From: Nonomuraea zeae
GTDB taxonomy: Bacteria > Actinomycetota > Actinomycetes > Streptosporangiales > Streptosporangiaceae
DNA length: 40,229 bases
NCBI RefSeq assembly: GCF_005889725.1
Contig: NZ_VCKX01000092.1
Location: 1-40,229 of the forward strand
Reading direction: 5' to 3'
Shown here: one piece after another, positions 6,448-14,312 of the stretch
Layout of the letters: each line of letters starts with the position of its first letter
Position numbering within the stretch: position 1 is the stretch's first letter
Translations under genes and position numbers: made by a program
Notes under the pieces: generated by a model
Told to the model about the DNA's origin: nothing
The model's database searches: none
The model's input: the letters and a program-made list of their open reading frames with translations, nothing else

Positions 6448-7857
6448 ATGACGACCCCCCTCGGCACCCGCGTACACGAACTCGCCGGGCTGCGGCCGCA
6501 CGCGCCCGCCGTCTCGTGCGGGACCAGGTCGATGAGCTGGGCCGAGCTCGACCGCTCCACGAACGTCCTGGCCAGGGAGATGGCGGCGCGGGGCGTGCGG
6601 CAGGGCTCGTTCGTCACCGTCGCGCTGCCCAACGGCGTCGACTTCGTCCGCGCCTGCGTGGCCGTCTGGAAGCTGGGCGCGGTGCCGCAACCCGTCTCGT
6701 GGCGGCTGCCGCGGGCGGAGCTCGCGGAGATCGTCCGGCTCGCGGAGTCCCCGCTCGTGCTCGGCGGCGGAGCGGTGCCGATCGAGGAGCTGGACCTGGC
6801 CGACCACCCCGACGGGCCGCTGCCGCAGGCGGTGTCGCCGTCGTGGAAGGCGCCCACCTCGGGCGGCAGCACGGGACGGCCCAAGCTGATCGTGTCGGGG
6901 ACGCCGGGCGTGGTGGACGGGTGGGCGTCGCGGTTCTGGCGGTGCGGCGGCGGCGACGTGCTGCTGATGCCGGGGCCGCTCTATCACAACGGCCCCTTCA
7001 CCTCGGCGTTCGCGGGCTTCTTCGAAGGCGCGCACCTGGTGGTGATGGAGCGCTTCGACCCGCTGGGCACGCTTGAGGAGGTGGAGCGGTGGCGGGCGTC
7101 CTGGCTCTACCTGGTGCCGACCATGATGAACCGCATCTGGCGCCACCCCGACCGGCTCAAGCCGGACGTGTCGTCCCTGCGCACGGTCTGGCACCTGGCC
7201 GCCCCGTGCCCGGCGTGGCTGAAGGAGGCGTGGATCGGCTGGCTGGGCGGCGAGCGCATCTGGGAGCTGTACGGCGGCACCGAGGGCATCGCCACCACCG
7301 TCATCAACGGCCTGGAGTGGATGGAGCACCGCGGCTCGGTGGGACGCCCCGTGCACGGGGAGATCGCCGTGTTCGGCCCGGAAGGGGACCGGCTGCCGCC
7401 GGGCCCGATCGGCGAGGTCTACTTGCGCCGCGCCGCGGGCACCCCGCCCACCTACCGCTACATCGGGGCCGAGGCGCGCGCCCTCGACGGGTGGGAGTCG
7501 CTCGGCGACATGGGCCGTCTGGACGCCGACGGCTACCTCTACCTGGCCGACCGGCGGCCCGACATGATCCTGGTGGCGGGCTCGAACGTCTACCCGGCCG
7601 AGGTGGAGGCCGCCCTGGAGGAGCATCCCGGCGTGCTGTCCTGCGTGGTGATCGGCCTGCCGGACGACGACCTCGGCCAGCGCGTGCACGCCATCGTCGA
7701 GGGCGCGGCCACCGAGGCGGAGCTGCGCGCGTACCTGGAGGAGCGGCTGGTCCGCTACAAGACGCCGCGCACCTACGAGTTCGTGGACCATCCGTTGCGG
7801 GACGACGCGGGCAAGGTCCGCCGTTCCCAGCTCATCGCGGAGCGGACCCGCTCGTGA
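6448..7857 (+). CDS. acyl-CoA synthetase / AMP-dependent ligase
   Basis: The 469-residue enzyme has the ANL-superfamily motifs in order: the phosphate loop TSGGSTGRPK (137-146), a WLYLVPTMMNRIW helix (219-231), the adenine motif ELYGGTEG (273-280), the ribose Asp in WESLGDMGRLD (Asp354), the hinge YLADRRPDMIL (365-375) and the C-terminal catalytic Lys456 in DDAGKVRRS. It should adenylate a carboxylic acid and pass it to coenzyme A in the cytoplasm. The MMNRIW region resembles bile acid-CoA ligase-like enzymes, so a bulky or cyclic acid is a fair guess only. ATG 6448 lies behind TTGGAGG. It stands alone, convergent with the LacI gene, so context gives no substrate clue. Confidence 0.88.
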   Translation: MTTPLGTRVHELAGLRPHAPAVSCGTRSMSWAELDRSTNVLAREMAARGVRQGSFVTVALPNGVDFVRACVAVWKLGAVPQPVSWRLPRAELAEIVRLAESPLVLGGGAVPIEELDLADHPDGPLPQAVSPSWKAPTSGGSTGRPKLIVSGTPGVVDGWASRFWRCGGGDVLLMPGPLYHNGPFTSAFAGFFEGAHLVVMERFDPLGTLEEVERWRASWLYLVPTMMNRIWRHPDRLKPDVSSLRTVWHLAAPCPAWLKEAWIGWLGGERIWELYGGTEGIATTVINGLEWMEHRGSVGRPVHGEIAVFGPEGDRLPPGPIGEVYLRRAAGTPPTYRYIGAEARALDGWESLGDMGRLDADGYLYLADRRPDMILVAGSNVYPAEVEAALEEHPGVLSCVVIGLPDDDLGQRVHAIVEGAATEAELRAYLEERLVRYKTPRTYEFVDHPLRDDAGKVRRSQLIAERTRS

Positions 7858-7891
7858 GCGCGGCGGCGCGGCCCTCGCCCGGCGTGGCCTC

Positions 7892-8884
7892 TCAGACCTC
7901 CTCGCAGCCGCAGCTGCGCCGCCTGATCAGGGCCGCGCGCGCCGGGGGCGCCGGGGTCGCGCGGTCGAAGAGCAGGTCCACGGCCTGCTGCGCCATCGCC
8001 CTGAGGGGCTGCCCGGTGACGGTCAGCGCGGGGGCGGTGTGGGCGCTGTCGGGGGTGCCGTCCAGGCCGATGACGGCGATCCGGCCGGGGACGGGCAGGC
8101 CGGCGGCGCAGGCCCCGGACAGGACCCCGATGGCCTGCTCGTCCGTGGCCGCGATCAGCGCGCGCGGCACGGCGTCCGCGGCGGCCAGGCGGCGGATCAG
8201 GGCGTCCGCCGCGGCGCGGGAGTAGTCGGAGCGCAGGAGGACGGCCTCGCTCCCCGCGGCCTCCTGCCAGACCTGCCGCCGCCGGCCCACGGGTCCGGTG
8301 TCCTGCGGCCCGGCCAGGAAGGCGACGTCGTGGTGACCGTGCGCCCGCAGGTGGGCCAGCGCCTCCTCCACCGCCTGCCCATTGTCCGCGGTGACCAGGG
8401 GCGTCTCCCCCGAGGTGGGACCGTTGTGCAGGTAGACGGCGGGCACCCGGGCCGCCTGGGCCCGCGCGGCCACGTCGTCGCCCGCGTCGGCGGAGGCGAT
8501 CACCAGCCCGTCGACCTGGGCGGCGAGGAAGCGTTCGACGAGATGCCGCTCGCGCTCGGCGCTGTAGCCCGCGTTCCCGATGAGCATGAGCCGCTCGTGC
8601 CCGGCGAGCGCCTGCTCGACGTGTCTGGCCAGCGCCCCGAAGTAGGGGTTGAGCGCGTCCGCCAGCACCAGGCCCACGACGCCGGTGGTGCGTGAGCGCA
8701 GCGCCCGGGCGATGCGGTTGGGGCGGTAGCCGAGCTCGGCCGCCGCGGCCAGCACCCGCTCGCGGGTCGCGGCGGCCACCCGGCGGGGGCCGTCGTTGAT
8801 GACGTAGCTGACCACCGCCGTCGAGGTGCCCGCGCGGCGGGCCACGTCGGCCAGGGTGATCGGCTTGCCTGCAGGGTTGCTCAT
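7892..8884 (-). CDS. LacI-family regulator of nucleoside operon
   Basis: The 330-residue protein has the LacI DNA-binding head ITLADVARRAGTSTAVVSYVIN (about 9-30), the hinge helix region RPNRIARALRS, and a periplasmic-binding-protein-like core (GLVLADALNPYFGALARHVE; VDGLVIASAD; RALIAATDEQAIGVL; PGRIAVIGLDGTPDSA). It ends with the unusual Cys pair RRSCGCEEV. ATG 8884 is the only start before the head. It is divergent from a nucleoside hydrolase/adenosine deaminase operon, and two identical perfect palindromes lie in the 72-bp gap, so it almost certainly represses that operon and itself. A nucleoside or ribose-type inducer is inferred from the targets. Confidence 0.92.
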   Translation of the reverse strand: MSNPAGKPITLADVARRAGTSTAVVSYVINDGPRRVAAATRERVLAAAAELGYRPNRIARALRSRTTGVVGLVLADALNPYFGALARHVEQALAGHERLMLIGNAGYSAERERHLVERFLAAQVDGLVIASADAGDDVAARAQAARVPAVYLHNGPTSGETPLVTADNGQAVEEALAHLRAHGHHDVAFLAGPQDTGPVGRRRQVWQEAAGSEAVLLRSDYSRAAADALIRRLAAADAVPRALIAATDEQAIGVLSGACAAGLPVPGRIAVIGLDGTPDSAHTAPALTVTGQPLRAMAQQAVDLLFDRATPAPPARAALIRRRSCGCEEV

Positions 8885-8902
8885 GACGGTTTACATTCTC
8901 GC

Positions 8903-8918
8903 ATCTAATCGATTAGAT
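8903..8918. promoter_or_regulatory. LacI operator O1
   Basis: ATCTAATCGATTAGAT is a perfect 16-bp palindrome with the central CG typical of LacI-family sites. It lies 18 bp upstream of the LacI start. Confidence 0.85.
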
Positions 8919-8931
8919 AGAGCACTCACCG

Positions 8932-8947
8932 ATCTAATCGATTAGAT
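8932..8947. promoter_or_regulatory. LacI operator O2
   Basis: A second, identical copy of the 16-bp palindrome, 29 bp from the first centre to centre. It ends just before the GAGG ribosome site of the nucleoside hydrolase (GTG 8957), so a bound repressor would cover the early transcript region. Confidence 0.85.
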
Positions 8948-8956
8948 GAGGTACGC

Positions 8957-9925
8957 GTGCCGGCACTCCCCCTGCTCATCGACACCGACACCGGCTCCGA
9001 CGACGCCGTGGCGCTGCTGCTGGCGGTCGCCGGCGACGCGGGCGACGTCCGGGCCGTCACCACCGTGGCGGGCAACGTGCCCCTGGCCACGGCCACCCGC
9101 AACGCGCTGATCACGCTGGAGCTGGCCGGGGGCGCCGCCATCCCCGTACACCCCGGCTGCGACCGGCCGCTGATCCGCCCGCCGTCCACCGCGCAGCACG
9201 TGCACGGCCAGGACGGGATGGGCGACGTGGGCCTGCCCGGCCCGGCGCGGGGCCCGGCGGACGGCCACGCGGTGGACGTCCTGCTGGCGCTCTCCCGCCG
9301 CCACCCCGGCGAGCTGACGCTCGTCACCCTGGGCCCGCTCACCAACGTCGCCGCAGCGTTGTTCCGCGACCGGGAGCTGCTGACCCGCTTCCGCCACGTC
9401 TACTGCATGGCGGGCGCGGCGGACCTGTGCGGCAACGTCTCGCCCACCGCCGAGTTCAACGTGTGGGCCGACCCCGAGGCCGCCCGCGCGGTCCTGCGAG
9501 CGGCCACGGCCGACCGGGTGACCTGGATCGGCTGGGACGTCTCGCGCAGGGACGCCGTCATGACCCCCGGCGACCAGCGCCGGCTGGAGGGGCTCGGCAC
9601 GCCGATGGCCGTCTTCGCCCACCGGATCAACCGGGCGGTCGCCGACTGGGCCCGCGACGTCACCGGCCTGGCCGGCTACGACCTGCCCGACCCCGTGGCC
9701 ATGGCGGTGGCCCTGTGGCCCGAGCTGGTCGTCGAACGCGAGCCCGCGCACGTGGACGTGGCTCTCGGCGACGAGACCCGCGGGCAGCTCGTCATCGACC
9801 GCCGTCGTGCCGCGCCCCCGCCCAACGTGACGCTGGTGCGCCGGGTCGACGAGCCGGGCTTCAAGCGCCTGCTCTTCGACGTCTGCGCCCGTACCCCGAC
9901 TGCCACCGCGAAAGGACTCTCATGA
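8957..9925 (+). CDS. inosine/uridine-preferring nucleoside hydrolase (IUNH)
   Basis: The 322-residue enzyme opens with the diagnostic calcium-binding motif LLIDTDTGSDDAVAL (Asp9, Asp11, Asp15, Asp16). Downstream are TLGPLTNVAAAL and the AEFNVWADPEAAR segment, both conserved in the family; the C-terminal Asp of the calcium site is likely the one in YDLPDPVAMA. It should hydrolyse the N-glycosidic bond of ribonucleosides to free base and ribose. The active-site His seen in some IUNH groups (an HG or HD near residue 240) is not evident; here the segment is YDLPDP, so base preference is uncertain. GTG 8957 follows GAGG. Its stop overlaps the next start as ATGA, a tightly coupled pair. Confidence 0.92.
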   Translation: MPALPLLIDTDTGSDDAVALLLAVAGDAGDVRAVTTVAGNVPLATATRNALITLELAGGAAIPVHPGCDRPLIRPPSTAQHVHGQDGMGDVGLPGPARGPADGHAVDVLLALSRRHPGELTLVTLGPLTNVAAALFRDRELLTRFRHVYCMAGAADLCGNVSPTAEFNVWADPEAARAVLRAATADRVTWIGWDVSRRDAVMTPGDQRRLEGLGTPMAVFAHRINRAVADWARDVTGLAGYDLPDPVAMAVALWPELVVEREPAHVDVALGDETRGQLVIDRRRAAPPPNVTLVRRVDEPGFKRLLFDVCARTPTATAKGLS

Positions 9926-10860
9926 CCGCCGACCTCCCCGGCCGCCACGACCTGCACTGCCACCTCGACGGCTCCGTCCGCCCGGGCACGGTCGCGGACC
10001 TGGCCCGGGAGCAGGGCATCGCGGTGAACGGCCCCCTGGCGGAGCTGGTCACCGCGCCCCCCGACTGCGGCAGCCTGACCCGCTACCTCACCTACATCGA
10101 CCTGCCGTTGCAGGTCCTGCAGACCCCCGACGCCCTGCGCCGCGCGGCGCGCGAGCTGGTGGAGGACTGGAGCGCCGACGGCGTCGTCCACGGCGCGGCC
10201 CGGTTCGCGCCGCAGCTGCACGGACGGCAGGGCATGACGATGGACGAGGCGGTCTCGGCGGTCGCCGCGGGACTGGCCGATGGCCGGGCGTCCACGGGGG
10301 TGCGCACCGGGCTGCTGCTGTGCTGCCTGCGCCACCAGACCCCGGAGGAGAGCCTCGCCGTCGCCGAGACGGCGGTACGCCGCCGCGACGTGGTCAGCGG
10401 GCTCGACCTGGCCGGCGACGAGCGGCTGTTCCCCGGCACCCCGCACCGTCCAGCGTTCGACCTAGCGCACCAGGCCGGGCTGCCGTGCACCGTGCACGCG
10501 GGCGAGGCCGCGGGGGCGGCCGGCGTGTGGGAGGCGATCGAGGTGCTCGGCGCCCGCCGGATCGGGCACGGGGTGCGGTGCACCGAGGACGACGCGCTGC
10601 TCGAACGCCTGCGCCGGGACCGGATCACCCTGGAGATGTGCCCGATCAGCAACGTGCAGACAGGCGCGGTGTCCGGCCTGGCCGCCCATCCCGCCACCCG
10701 GCTGCTGGCGGCCGGGCTCGCCGTCACCATCGGGACGGACGCGCGCACCACGTCCGCGACGTCGCTGGAGCGGGAGTACGCCGCCCTGCGCGAGACGGCC
10801 GGCTGGACCGCCGAGCAGGAGAGCCTGACCCAGCGGCACGCCGCCGCCGGCGCGTTCTAG
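9922..10860 (+). CDS. adenosine deaminase-family protein
   Basis: The 312-residue amidohydrolase has the zinc ligands HxH in DLHCHLDGS (His12, His14), TVHAGE (His192, Glu195), IGHG (His216) and TIGTDART (Asp273). These are the complete ADA catalytic set. After the zinc Asp, the second residue is Ala274 followed by Arg, instead of the second Asp in the usual TDDP or SDDP motif; this side chain normally contacts the purine, so specificity may differ from classical adenosine deaminase. The expected reaction is hydrolytic deamination of adenosine-type nucleosides to inosine-type products, which the upstream hydrolase could then cleave. ATG 9922 overlaps the preceding stop by four bases. Confidence 0.88.
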   Translation: MTADLPGRHDLHCHLDGSVRPGTVADLAREQGIAVNGPLAELVTAPPDCGSLTRYLTYIDLPLQVLQTPDALRRAARELVEDWSADGVVHGAARFAPQLHGRQGMTMDEAVSAVAAGLADGRASTGVRTGLLLCCLRHQTPEESLAVAETAVRRRDVVSGLDLAGDERLFPGTPHRPAFDLAHQAGLPCTVHAGEAAGAAGVWEAIEVLGARRIGHGVRCTEDDALLERLRRDRITLEMCPISNVQTGAVSGLAAHPATRLLAAGLAVTIGTDARTTSATSLEREYAALRETAGWTAEQESLTQRHAAAGAF

Positions 10861-10894
10861 CACCTCGCCGTGCCGTGTTGCCCGCGCCGCGGTG

Positions 10895-11758
10895 TCAGCG
10901 GCGGGCGGGGGCGGCGGGCACGAAGTCGTCGTGGCCGAGCACGCGCAGCAGGCTCAGGTGGTCGATCGCGGAGGTCCCCGGCGCGGGGGTGAAGATGACG
11001 AGCCGCTGGTCCTCGGCCGGGCTGAGCAGGACTTCGCAGTTCAGGTCGATCGGGCCGACGGCGGGATGGGAGACCCGCATCCGGCTGGAGCGCCGGACCG
11101 CGACCTCGTGCAGGTCCCACAGCTCGCCGAACTCCGCGCTGGTGTCCCGGAGCCGGCTGACCAGGCGGGCGGAGGGCTCGTCGCCGCCGCGCCGGGCGTA
11201 GGAGGCGCGCAGGTCGGCGACATGGCCCCGGCTGAGCGCCTCCCGCTCCTCCGGCTGGTACACCTGGCGCATCGCGGGGTCGGTGAACCACCGCCAGATG
11301 AAGTTGCGGTCCTGTACGCGGACCGAGCAGGTGCAGCCCAGCAGCGCCTCCGCCATCTGGTTGCGGGCGAGCAAGTCACCGATGTCGTTGGTGATGTGCG
11401 CCGGAGTCTCGGTGAGCCTGTCGAGGAGATAGAGCAGGCCGGGGCTGACGTGGTCGTGGGCCAGCGGACCGGCCGGCGGGCGGTGGCCGGCCAGCAGATA
11501 GAGGTGGTCGCGCTCGTCGTCGGTCAGCCGGAACGCGCGGGCCAGCGCGGCCAGGATCTGCGCCGAGGGTTGCGGGCTGCGGGCCTGTTCGAGGCGCATG
11601 TAGTAGTCGGCCGACATGCCGGCCAGCTGGGAGACCTCCTCGCGGCGCAGGCCGGGCGTGCGACGGCGTGGCCCGGCCGCCAGCCCCACTTCCTGTGGGC
11701 GCAGCCGTTGCCGGGAACGGCGCAGGAAATCTGCGAGCTGGTCACGGTCCATGTTCAT
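10895..11758 (-). CDS. XRE-family regulator with MmyB-like ligand domain
   Basis: The 287-residue protein has an N-terminal XRE helix-turn-helix (LADFLRRSRQRLRP, then RREEVSQLAGMSADYYMRLEQARS) at about residues 6-60, followed by the MmyB-type domain (FRLTDDERDHLYLLAGH; RNQMAEALLG; RNFIWRWFTDPAMRQVY; LLSPAEDQRLVIFTPAPGTSAIDHLSLL). This is a common actinobacterial plan in which the C-terminal domain binds a small molecule, often a fatty acid-like ligand. The start is ATG 11758; a second ATG lies two codons in. It is divergent from a quinone oxidoreductase gene, with a 21-bp dyad in the gap, and probably controls it. Confidence 0.9.
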   Translation of the reverse strand: MNMDRDQLADFLRRSRQRLRPQEVGLAAGPRRRTPGLRREEVSQLAGMSADYYMRLEQARSPQPSAQILAALARAFRLTDDERDHLYLLAGHRPPAGPLAHDHVSPGLLYLLDRLTETPAHITNDIGDLLARNQMAEALLGCTCSVRVQDRNFIWRWFTDPAMRQVYQPEEREALSRGHVADLRASYARRGGDEPSARLVSRLRDTSAEFGELWDLHEVAVRRSSRMRVSHPAVGPIDLNCEVLLSPAEDQRLVIFTPAPGTSAIDHLSLLRVLGHDDFVPAAPARR

Positions 11759-11801
11759 ACGTCCATGATTGCCCAGGTCCGGGACTGCTCGCGGGGCCCA
11801 G

Positions 11802-11822
11802 CCTAGGACGGTTGATCCTAGG
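11802..11822. promoter_or_regulatory. candidate XRE-MmyB operator
   Basis: CCTAGGA and TCCTAGG form perfect 7-bp arms around a 7-base centre (CGGTTGA). The dyad lies 44 bp upstream of the regulator ATG and 92 bp upstream of the oxidoreductase ATG. Confidence 0.6.
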
Positions 11823-11913
11823 GAGAGCCATCCGATTTCGCCTTTCGCCGGCTGTTGGCAGCGTGATCCGTACACCGGGAACTCGGTGCGGAGAAGGGAC
11901 CAGGGAGGTCGGG

Positions 11914-12843
11914 ATGACGGCTCGGACGATGAGAGCGGTGCGGTTCGACGCGTACGGCGGGATCGAGGTGCTGCGGGTCGCGGAGGTGGAGCGGCCGGCA
12001 CCCGGCCCTGGGCAGGTGCTGGTGAAGGTGGTGGCCGCCGCGATCAACCCGGGCGAGGCGGCGATCCGCCTGGGGGTGCTGCACGACAGGTGGCCGGCCA
12101 CCTTCCCCTCCGGGCAGGGCAGCGACCTGGCCGGCGTGGTGATCGCGACCGGCGACGGGGTCGAGGGGTTCGCGGCGGGCGATGAGGTGTTCGGGTTCAC
12201 CCACAACCGCGCGAGCCACGCCGAGTACGTCGTGGTGGAGGCGGCCGCCCTGGTGCGCCGGCCGCCGGAGGTGCCGTGGGAGCAGGCGGCCTCGCTGCAC
12301 GTCGCGGGCACGACGGCGTACGCGGAGGTACGGGCGGTCGGCCTGCGCCCCGGCGACACGGTGGTCATCGCCGGGGCCGCCGGCGGGGTCGGGACGATCG
12401 CGACCCAGCTCGCCGTGGCCGCCGGCGCCACCGTCATCGGGCTGGCCAGCGAGCCGAACCACCGGTGGCTGCGCGAGCACGGGGCCGTGCCCGTCGCCTA
12501 CGGCGCGGGCGTCGCCGAGCGGATCAAGGCCGCGGCCGGCCACGTCGACGCCTTCATCGACAATTTCGGCGGCGGCTACGTGGAGCTCGCGCTCGAACTC
12601 GGCGTGCGGCCCGACCGGATCAACACCGTCATCGACTTCGCCGCCGTCGAGCGGCACGGGGTGAAGTTCGACGGCAACGCTGAAGGGGCCACCACAGAGG
12701 TGCTGGCCGAGCTGGCCGGCCTCGTCGGCGCCGGACGCCTGGAGATCCCGATCGCCGCCGCCTATCCCCTGGACCGGGTCCAGGACGCCTTCCGCGAGCT
12801 GGAGCAGCGCCACACCCGCGGCAAGATCGTCCTCAGGCCCTGA
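11914..12843 (+). CDS. zinc-independent quinone oxidoreductase (MDR family)
   Basis: The 309-residue protein is a medium-chain dehydrogenase/reductase of the QOR type. It has an N-terminal GroES-like domain (MRAVRFDAYGGIEVLRVAEV; GQGSDLAGVVIATGDGVEGF) and a Rossmann domain with VVIAGAAGGVGTIATQLA at about residues 148-165. The zinc-ligand Cys and His residues of alcohol dehydrogenases are absent. It should use NADPH to reduce quinones or enones. The C-terminal YPLDRVQDAFRELEQRHTRGKIVLRP is typical. ATG 11914 is behind AGGGAGG. It is divergent from an XRE-MmyB regulator, the usual context for such reductases, and convergent with a TetR gene 15 bp away. Confidence 0.9.
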   Translation: MTARTMRAVRFDAYGGIEVLRVAEVERPAPGPGQVLVKVVAAAINPGEAAIRLGVLHDRWPATFPSGQGSDLAGVVIATGDGVEGFAAGDEVFGFTHNRASHAEYVVVEAAALVRRPPEVPWEQAASLHVAGTTAYAEVRAVGLRPGDTVVIAGAAGGVGTIATQLAVAAGATVIGLASEPNHRWLREHGAVPVAYGAGVAERIKAAAGHVDAFIDNFGGGYVELALELGVRPDRINTVIDFAAVERHGVKFDGNAEGATTEVLAELAGLVGAGRLEIPIAAAYPLDRVQDAFRELEQRHTRGKIVLRP

Positions 12844-12858
12844 GCGGCTGGGGGCCGA

Positions 12859-13509
12859 TCAGCGCGAAGGCGCGAGCAGGGCCTCCACGACGTCGCGCAG
12901 GGGGCCGATCAGCTCGTCGGAGGTCGCGTCGCGCAGGGGCTGCAGGCCGACGGCTGAGCGTACGACGGCCACGCCGACCCCCAGCGCGACCACCAGCTCC
13001 GCTCTCAGCAGGCGTTCGTCACCGGCCTGCGCAGACCCGGGACCCGAGGCTTCCAGCACTTGCCTGCTGAAGTCCCGCAGCGCCTGCCTGCGCAGGCCGT
13101 CCACCCGCTCGTCGCCGGAGACGCGCAGGAGCATGAGCGCCGGGTGCTCGCCGAATTCGGGCCACGCGTCGGCCGACAGCTGGCGGCTGAGGGCTTCGGC
13201 GAGGGTAGCGAGGTCGCGGGGGAACGCGGCCTCGCCCCCCGGCAGCCGGGGCGTGGCGGCCAGCGCGGCCTTGAACAGGCCCTCTTTCGAGCCGAAATAC
13301 CGCTTGATGAGCGCGAGGTTGACCCCGGCGTCCGCGGCGACGTCCCGGAGCGTGGTGCGGTCGTACCCGAGGCGGGTGAAGCGGCCGTGCGCGGCCCGCA
13401 GGAGCGCCTGGCGGGTCGCCGCCGCGTCCCGTCGCCGCCGGCCCCCGGCCGGCGGGGCGTCGGGATCCGGCTCGGCGGCGGCGTCAGAAGACGTCTCTCT
13501 CGTCGCCAC
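12859..13509 (-). CDS. TetR-family transcriptional regulator
   Basis: The 216-residue protein has a charged, low-complexity N-terminal tail rich in Asp, Pro and Arg (about 25 residues), then a TetR helix-turn-helix (RQALLRAAHGRFTRLGYDR; LRDVAADAGVNLALIKRYF; GSKEGLFKAAL) and a helical ligand domain. GTG 13509 follows GGGGGAGG. On its own strand TATACT at 13557-13552 is a good -10, and the -35 region falls on the first operator repeat. It is divergent from an isochorismatase-fold gene and should control it and itself. The GSKEGLF variant groups it with TetR proteins of the TetR_C_33-like type, but the ligand cannot be inferred. Confidence 0.88.
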   Translation of the reverse strand: MATRETSSDAAAEPDPDAPPAGGRRRRDAAATRQALLRAAHGRFTRLGYDRTTLRDVAADAGVNLALIKRYFGSKEGLFKAALAATPRLPGGEAAFPRDLATLAEALSRQLSADAWPEFGEHPALMLLRVSGDERVDGLRRQALRDFSRQVLEASGPGSAQAGDERLLRAELVVALGVGVAVVRSAVGLQPLRDATSDELIGPLRDVVEALLAPSR

Positions 13510-13574
13510 CGGTGGCCTCCCCCGTCAGCGCGACTGCGGTCCTGCCGCCGCAGTATAGCCCGGCGCCGAACGAA

Positions 13575-13639
13575 GTAATCACTCGTTGACATAGGTCGCG
13601 GGGCATCGCTACATTCCTCGAATGTAATCAGCTGTTGAC
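13575..13639. promoter_or_regulatory. paired direct-repeat operators in TetR/isochorismatase gap
   Basis: GTAATCACTCGTTGAC (13575-13590) and GTAATCAGCTGTTGAC (13624-13639) share GTAATCA-N3-GTTGAC and lie 49 bp apart. Each is a weak dyad (GTnAnC-N4-GnTnAC). The first covers the -35 of the plus-strand promoter and the -35 region of the TetR promoter; the second lies just past the predicted plus-strand start. Confidence 0.65.
13586..13615 (+). promoter_or_regulatory. promoter of isochorismatase-fold gene
   Basis: TTGACA (13586-13591), an 18-bp spacer and TACATT (13610-13615) form a near-consensus housekeeping promoter. The start should fall near 13622, about 40 bp before the ATG. Confidence 0.75.
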
Positions 13640-13663
13640 TTGCCCTCGATCGGAAGGATGGCG

Positions 13664-14215
13664 ATGACCGACTCGGCTCTCCTCGTCATGGATGTCCAGC
13701 GCGTCGTCGTCGAGCGCTATCCGGATCCCGGCTACCTGCCGCGCCTGCGCAAGGCCGTCGAGGCCGCCCGCGCGGGCGGCGTTCCCGTGATCTACGTGGT
13801 CGTCGGGTTCCGCCCCGGGTATCCGGAGATCAGTGCCCGCAACAAGATGTTCGGCCCGCTCGCCGGCGCCCCCGCGGACGCGGGCAGCGGCGAGGCCACC
13901 CGGATCCATCCGGACGTGGCCCCAGAGCCCGGCGACGTCGTCGTCACCAAGCGCCGCGTGAGCGCCTTCGCCGGGAGCGATCTCGATGTGGTGCTGCGGG
14001 CCGGGGGCATCGACCACCTCGTCCTGACCGGCATCGCCACGAGCGGCGTCGTGCTGTCCACCCTGCGGCAGGCGGCCGACCTGGACTTCGGCCTCACCGT
14101 CCTGGCCGACGCGTGTCTCGACGCCGATCCGGAGGTGCACCGGGTGCTCGTCGAGAAGGTCTTCCCGCAGCAGGCGGAGGTCACGACCGTGGACGACTGG
14201 GCCGCGGCTCGCTGA
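13664..14215 (+). CDS. isochorismatase-fold hydrolase lacking the catalytic cysteine
   Basis: The 183-residue protein has the family core: ALLVMDVQRVVVERY with Asp10, VVTKRRVSAFAGSDLD with Lys96, and LTGIATSGVVLSTLRQAADLDF. In cysteine hydrolases of this superfamily the last motif contains the nucleophilic Cys; here that position is Val129. True isochorismatases such as PhzD also lack the Cys and work by acid-base catalysis through Asp, so an ether or vinyl-ether hydrolase is possible; a nicotinamidase-type amidase is unlikely. ATG 13664 is chosen because GGAAGG is six bases upstream; an ATG at 13658 is too close to it. Regulation by the divergent TetR is strongly suggested by the paired operators. 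Confidence 0.85.
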   Translation: MTDSALLVMDVQRVVVERYPDPGYLPRLRKAVEAARAGGVPVIYVVVGFRPGYPEISARNKMFGPLAGAPADAGSGEATRIHPDVAPEPGDVVVTKRRVSAFAGSDLDVVLRAGGIDHLVLTGIATSGVVLSTLRQAADLDFGLTVLADACLDADPEVHRVLVEKVFPQQAEVTTVDDWAAAR

Positions 14216-14312
14216 CGCGCACCCGCACGGCCGGGGCGGTCGCCCGTCGCCCGTCCCTTACCGCAGCCATCGGACCGCGGCCCCGGATGGCGAGCCCGTT
14301 CTCCGGCGACCG

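Noticed and set aside
8903..8947. The two 16-bp palindromes as a start of a CRISPR or transposon repeat
   Set aside because: Only two copies, in a divergent promoter beside a LacI gene; operator is the far better reading.
9427..10860. A longer plus-strand frame reading into the adenosine deaminase from 9427
   Set aside because: The first 165 codons are an Arg/Gly-rich shadow of the nucleoside hydrolase. ATG 9922 with its ATGA overlap is the natural start.
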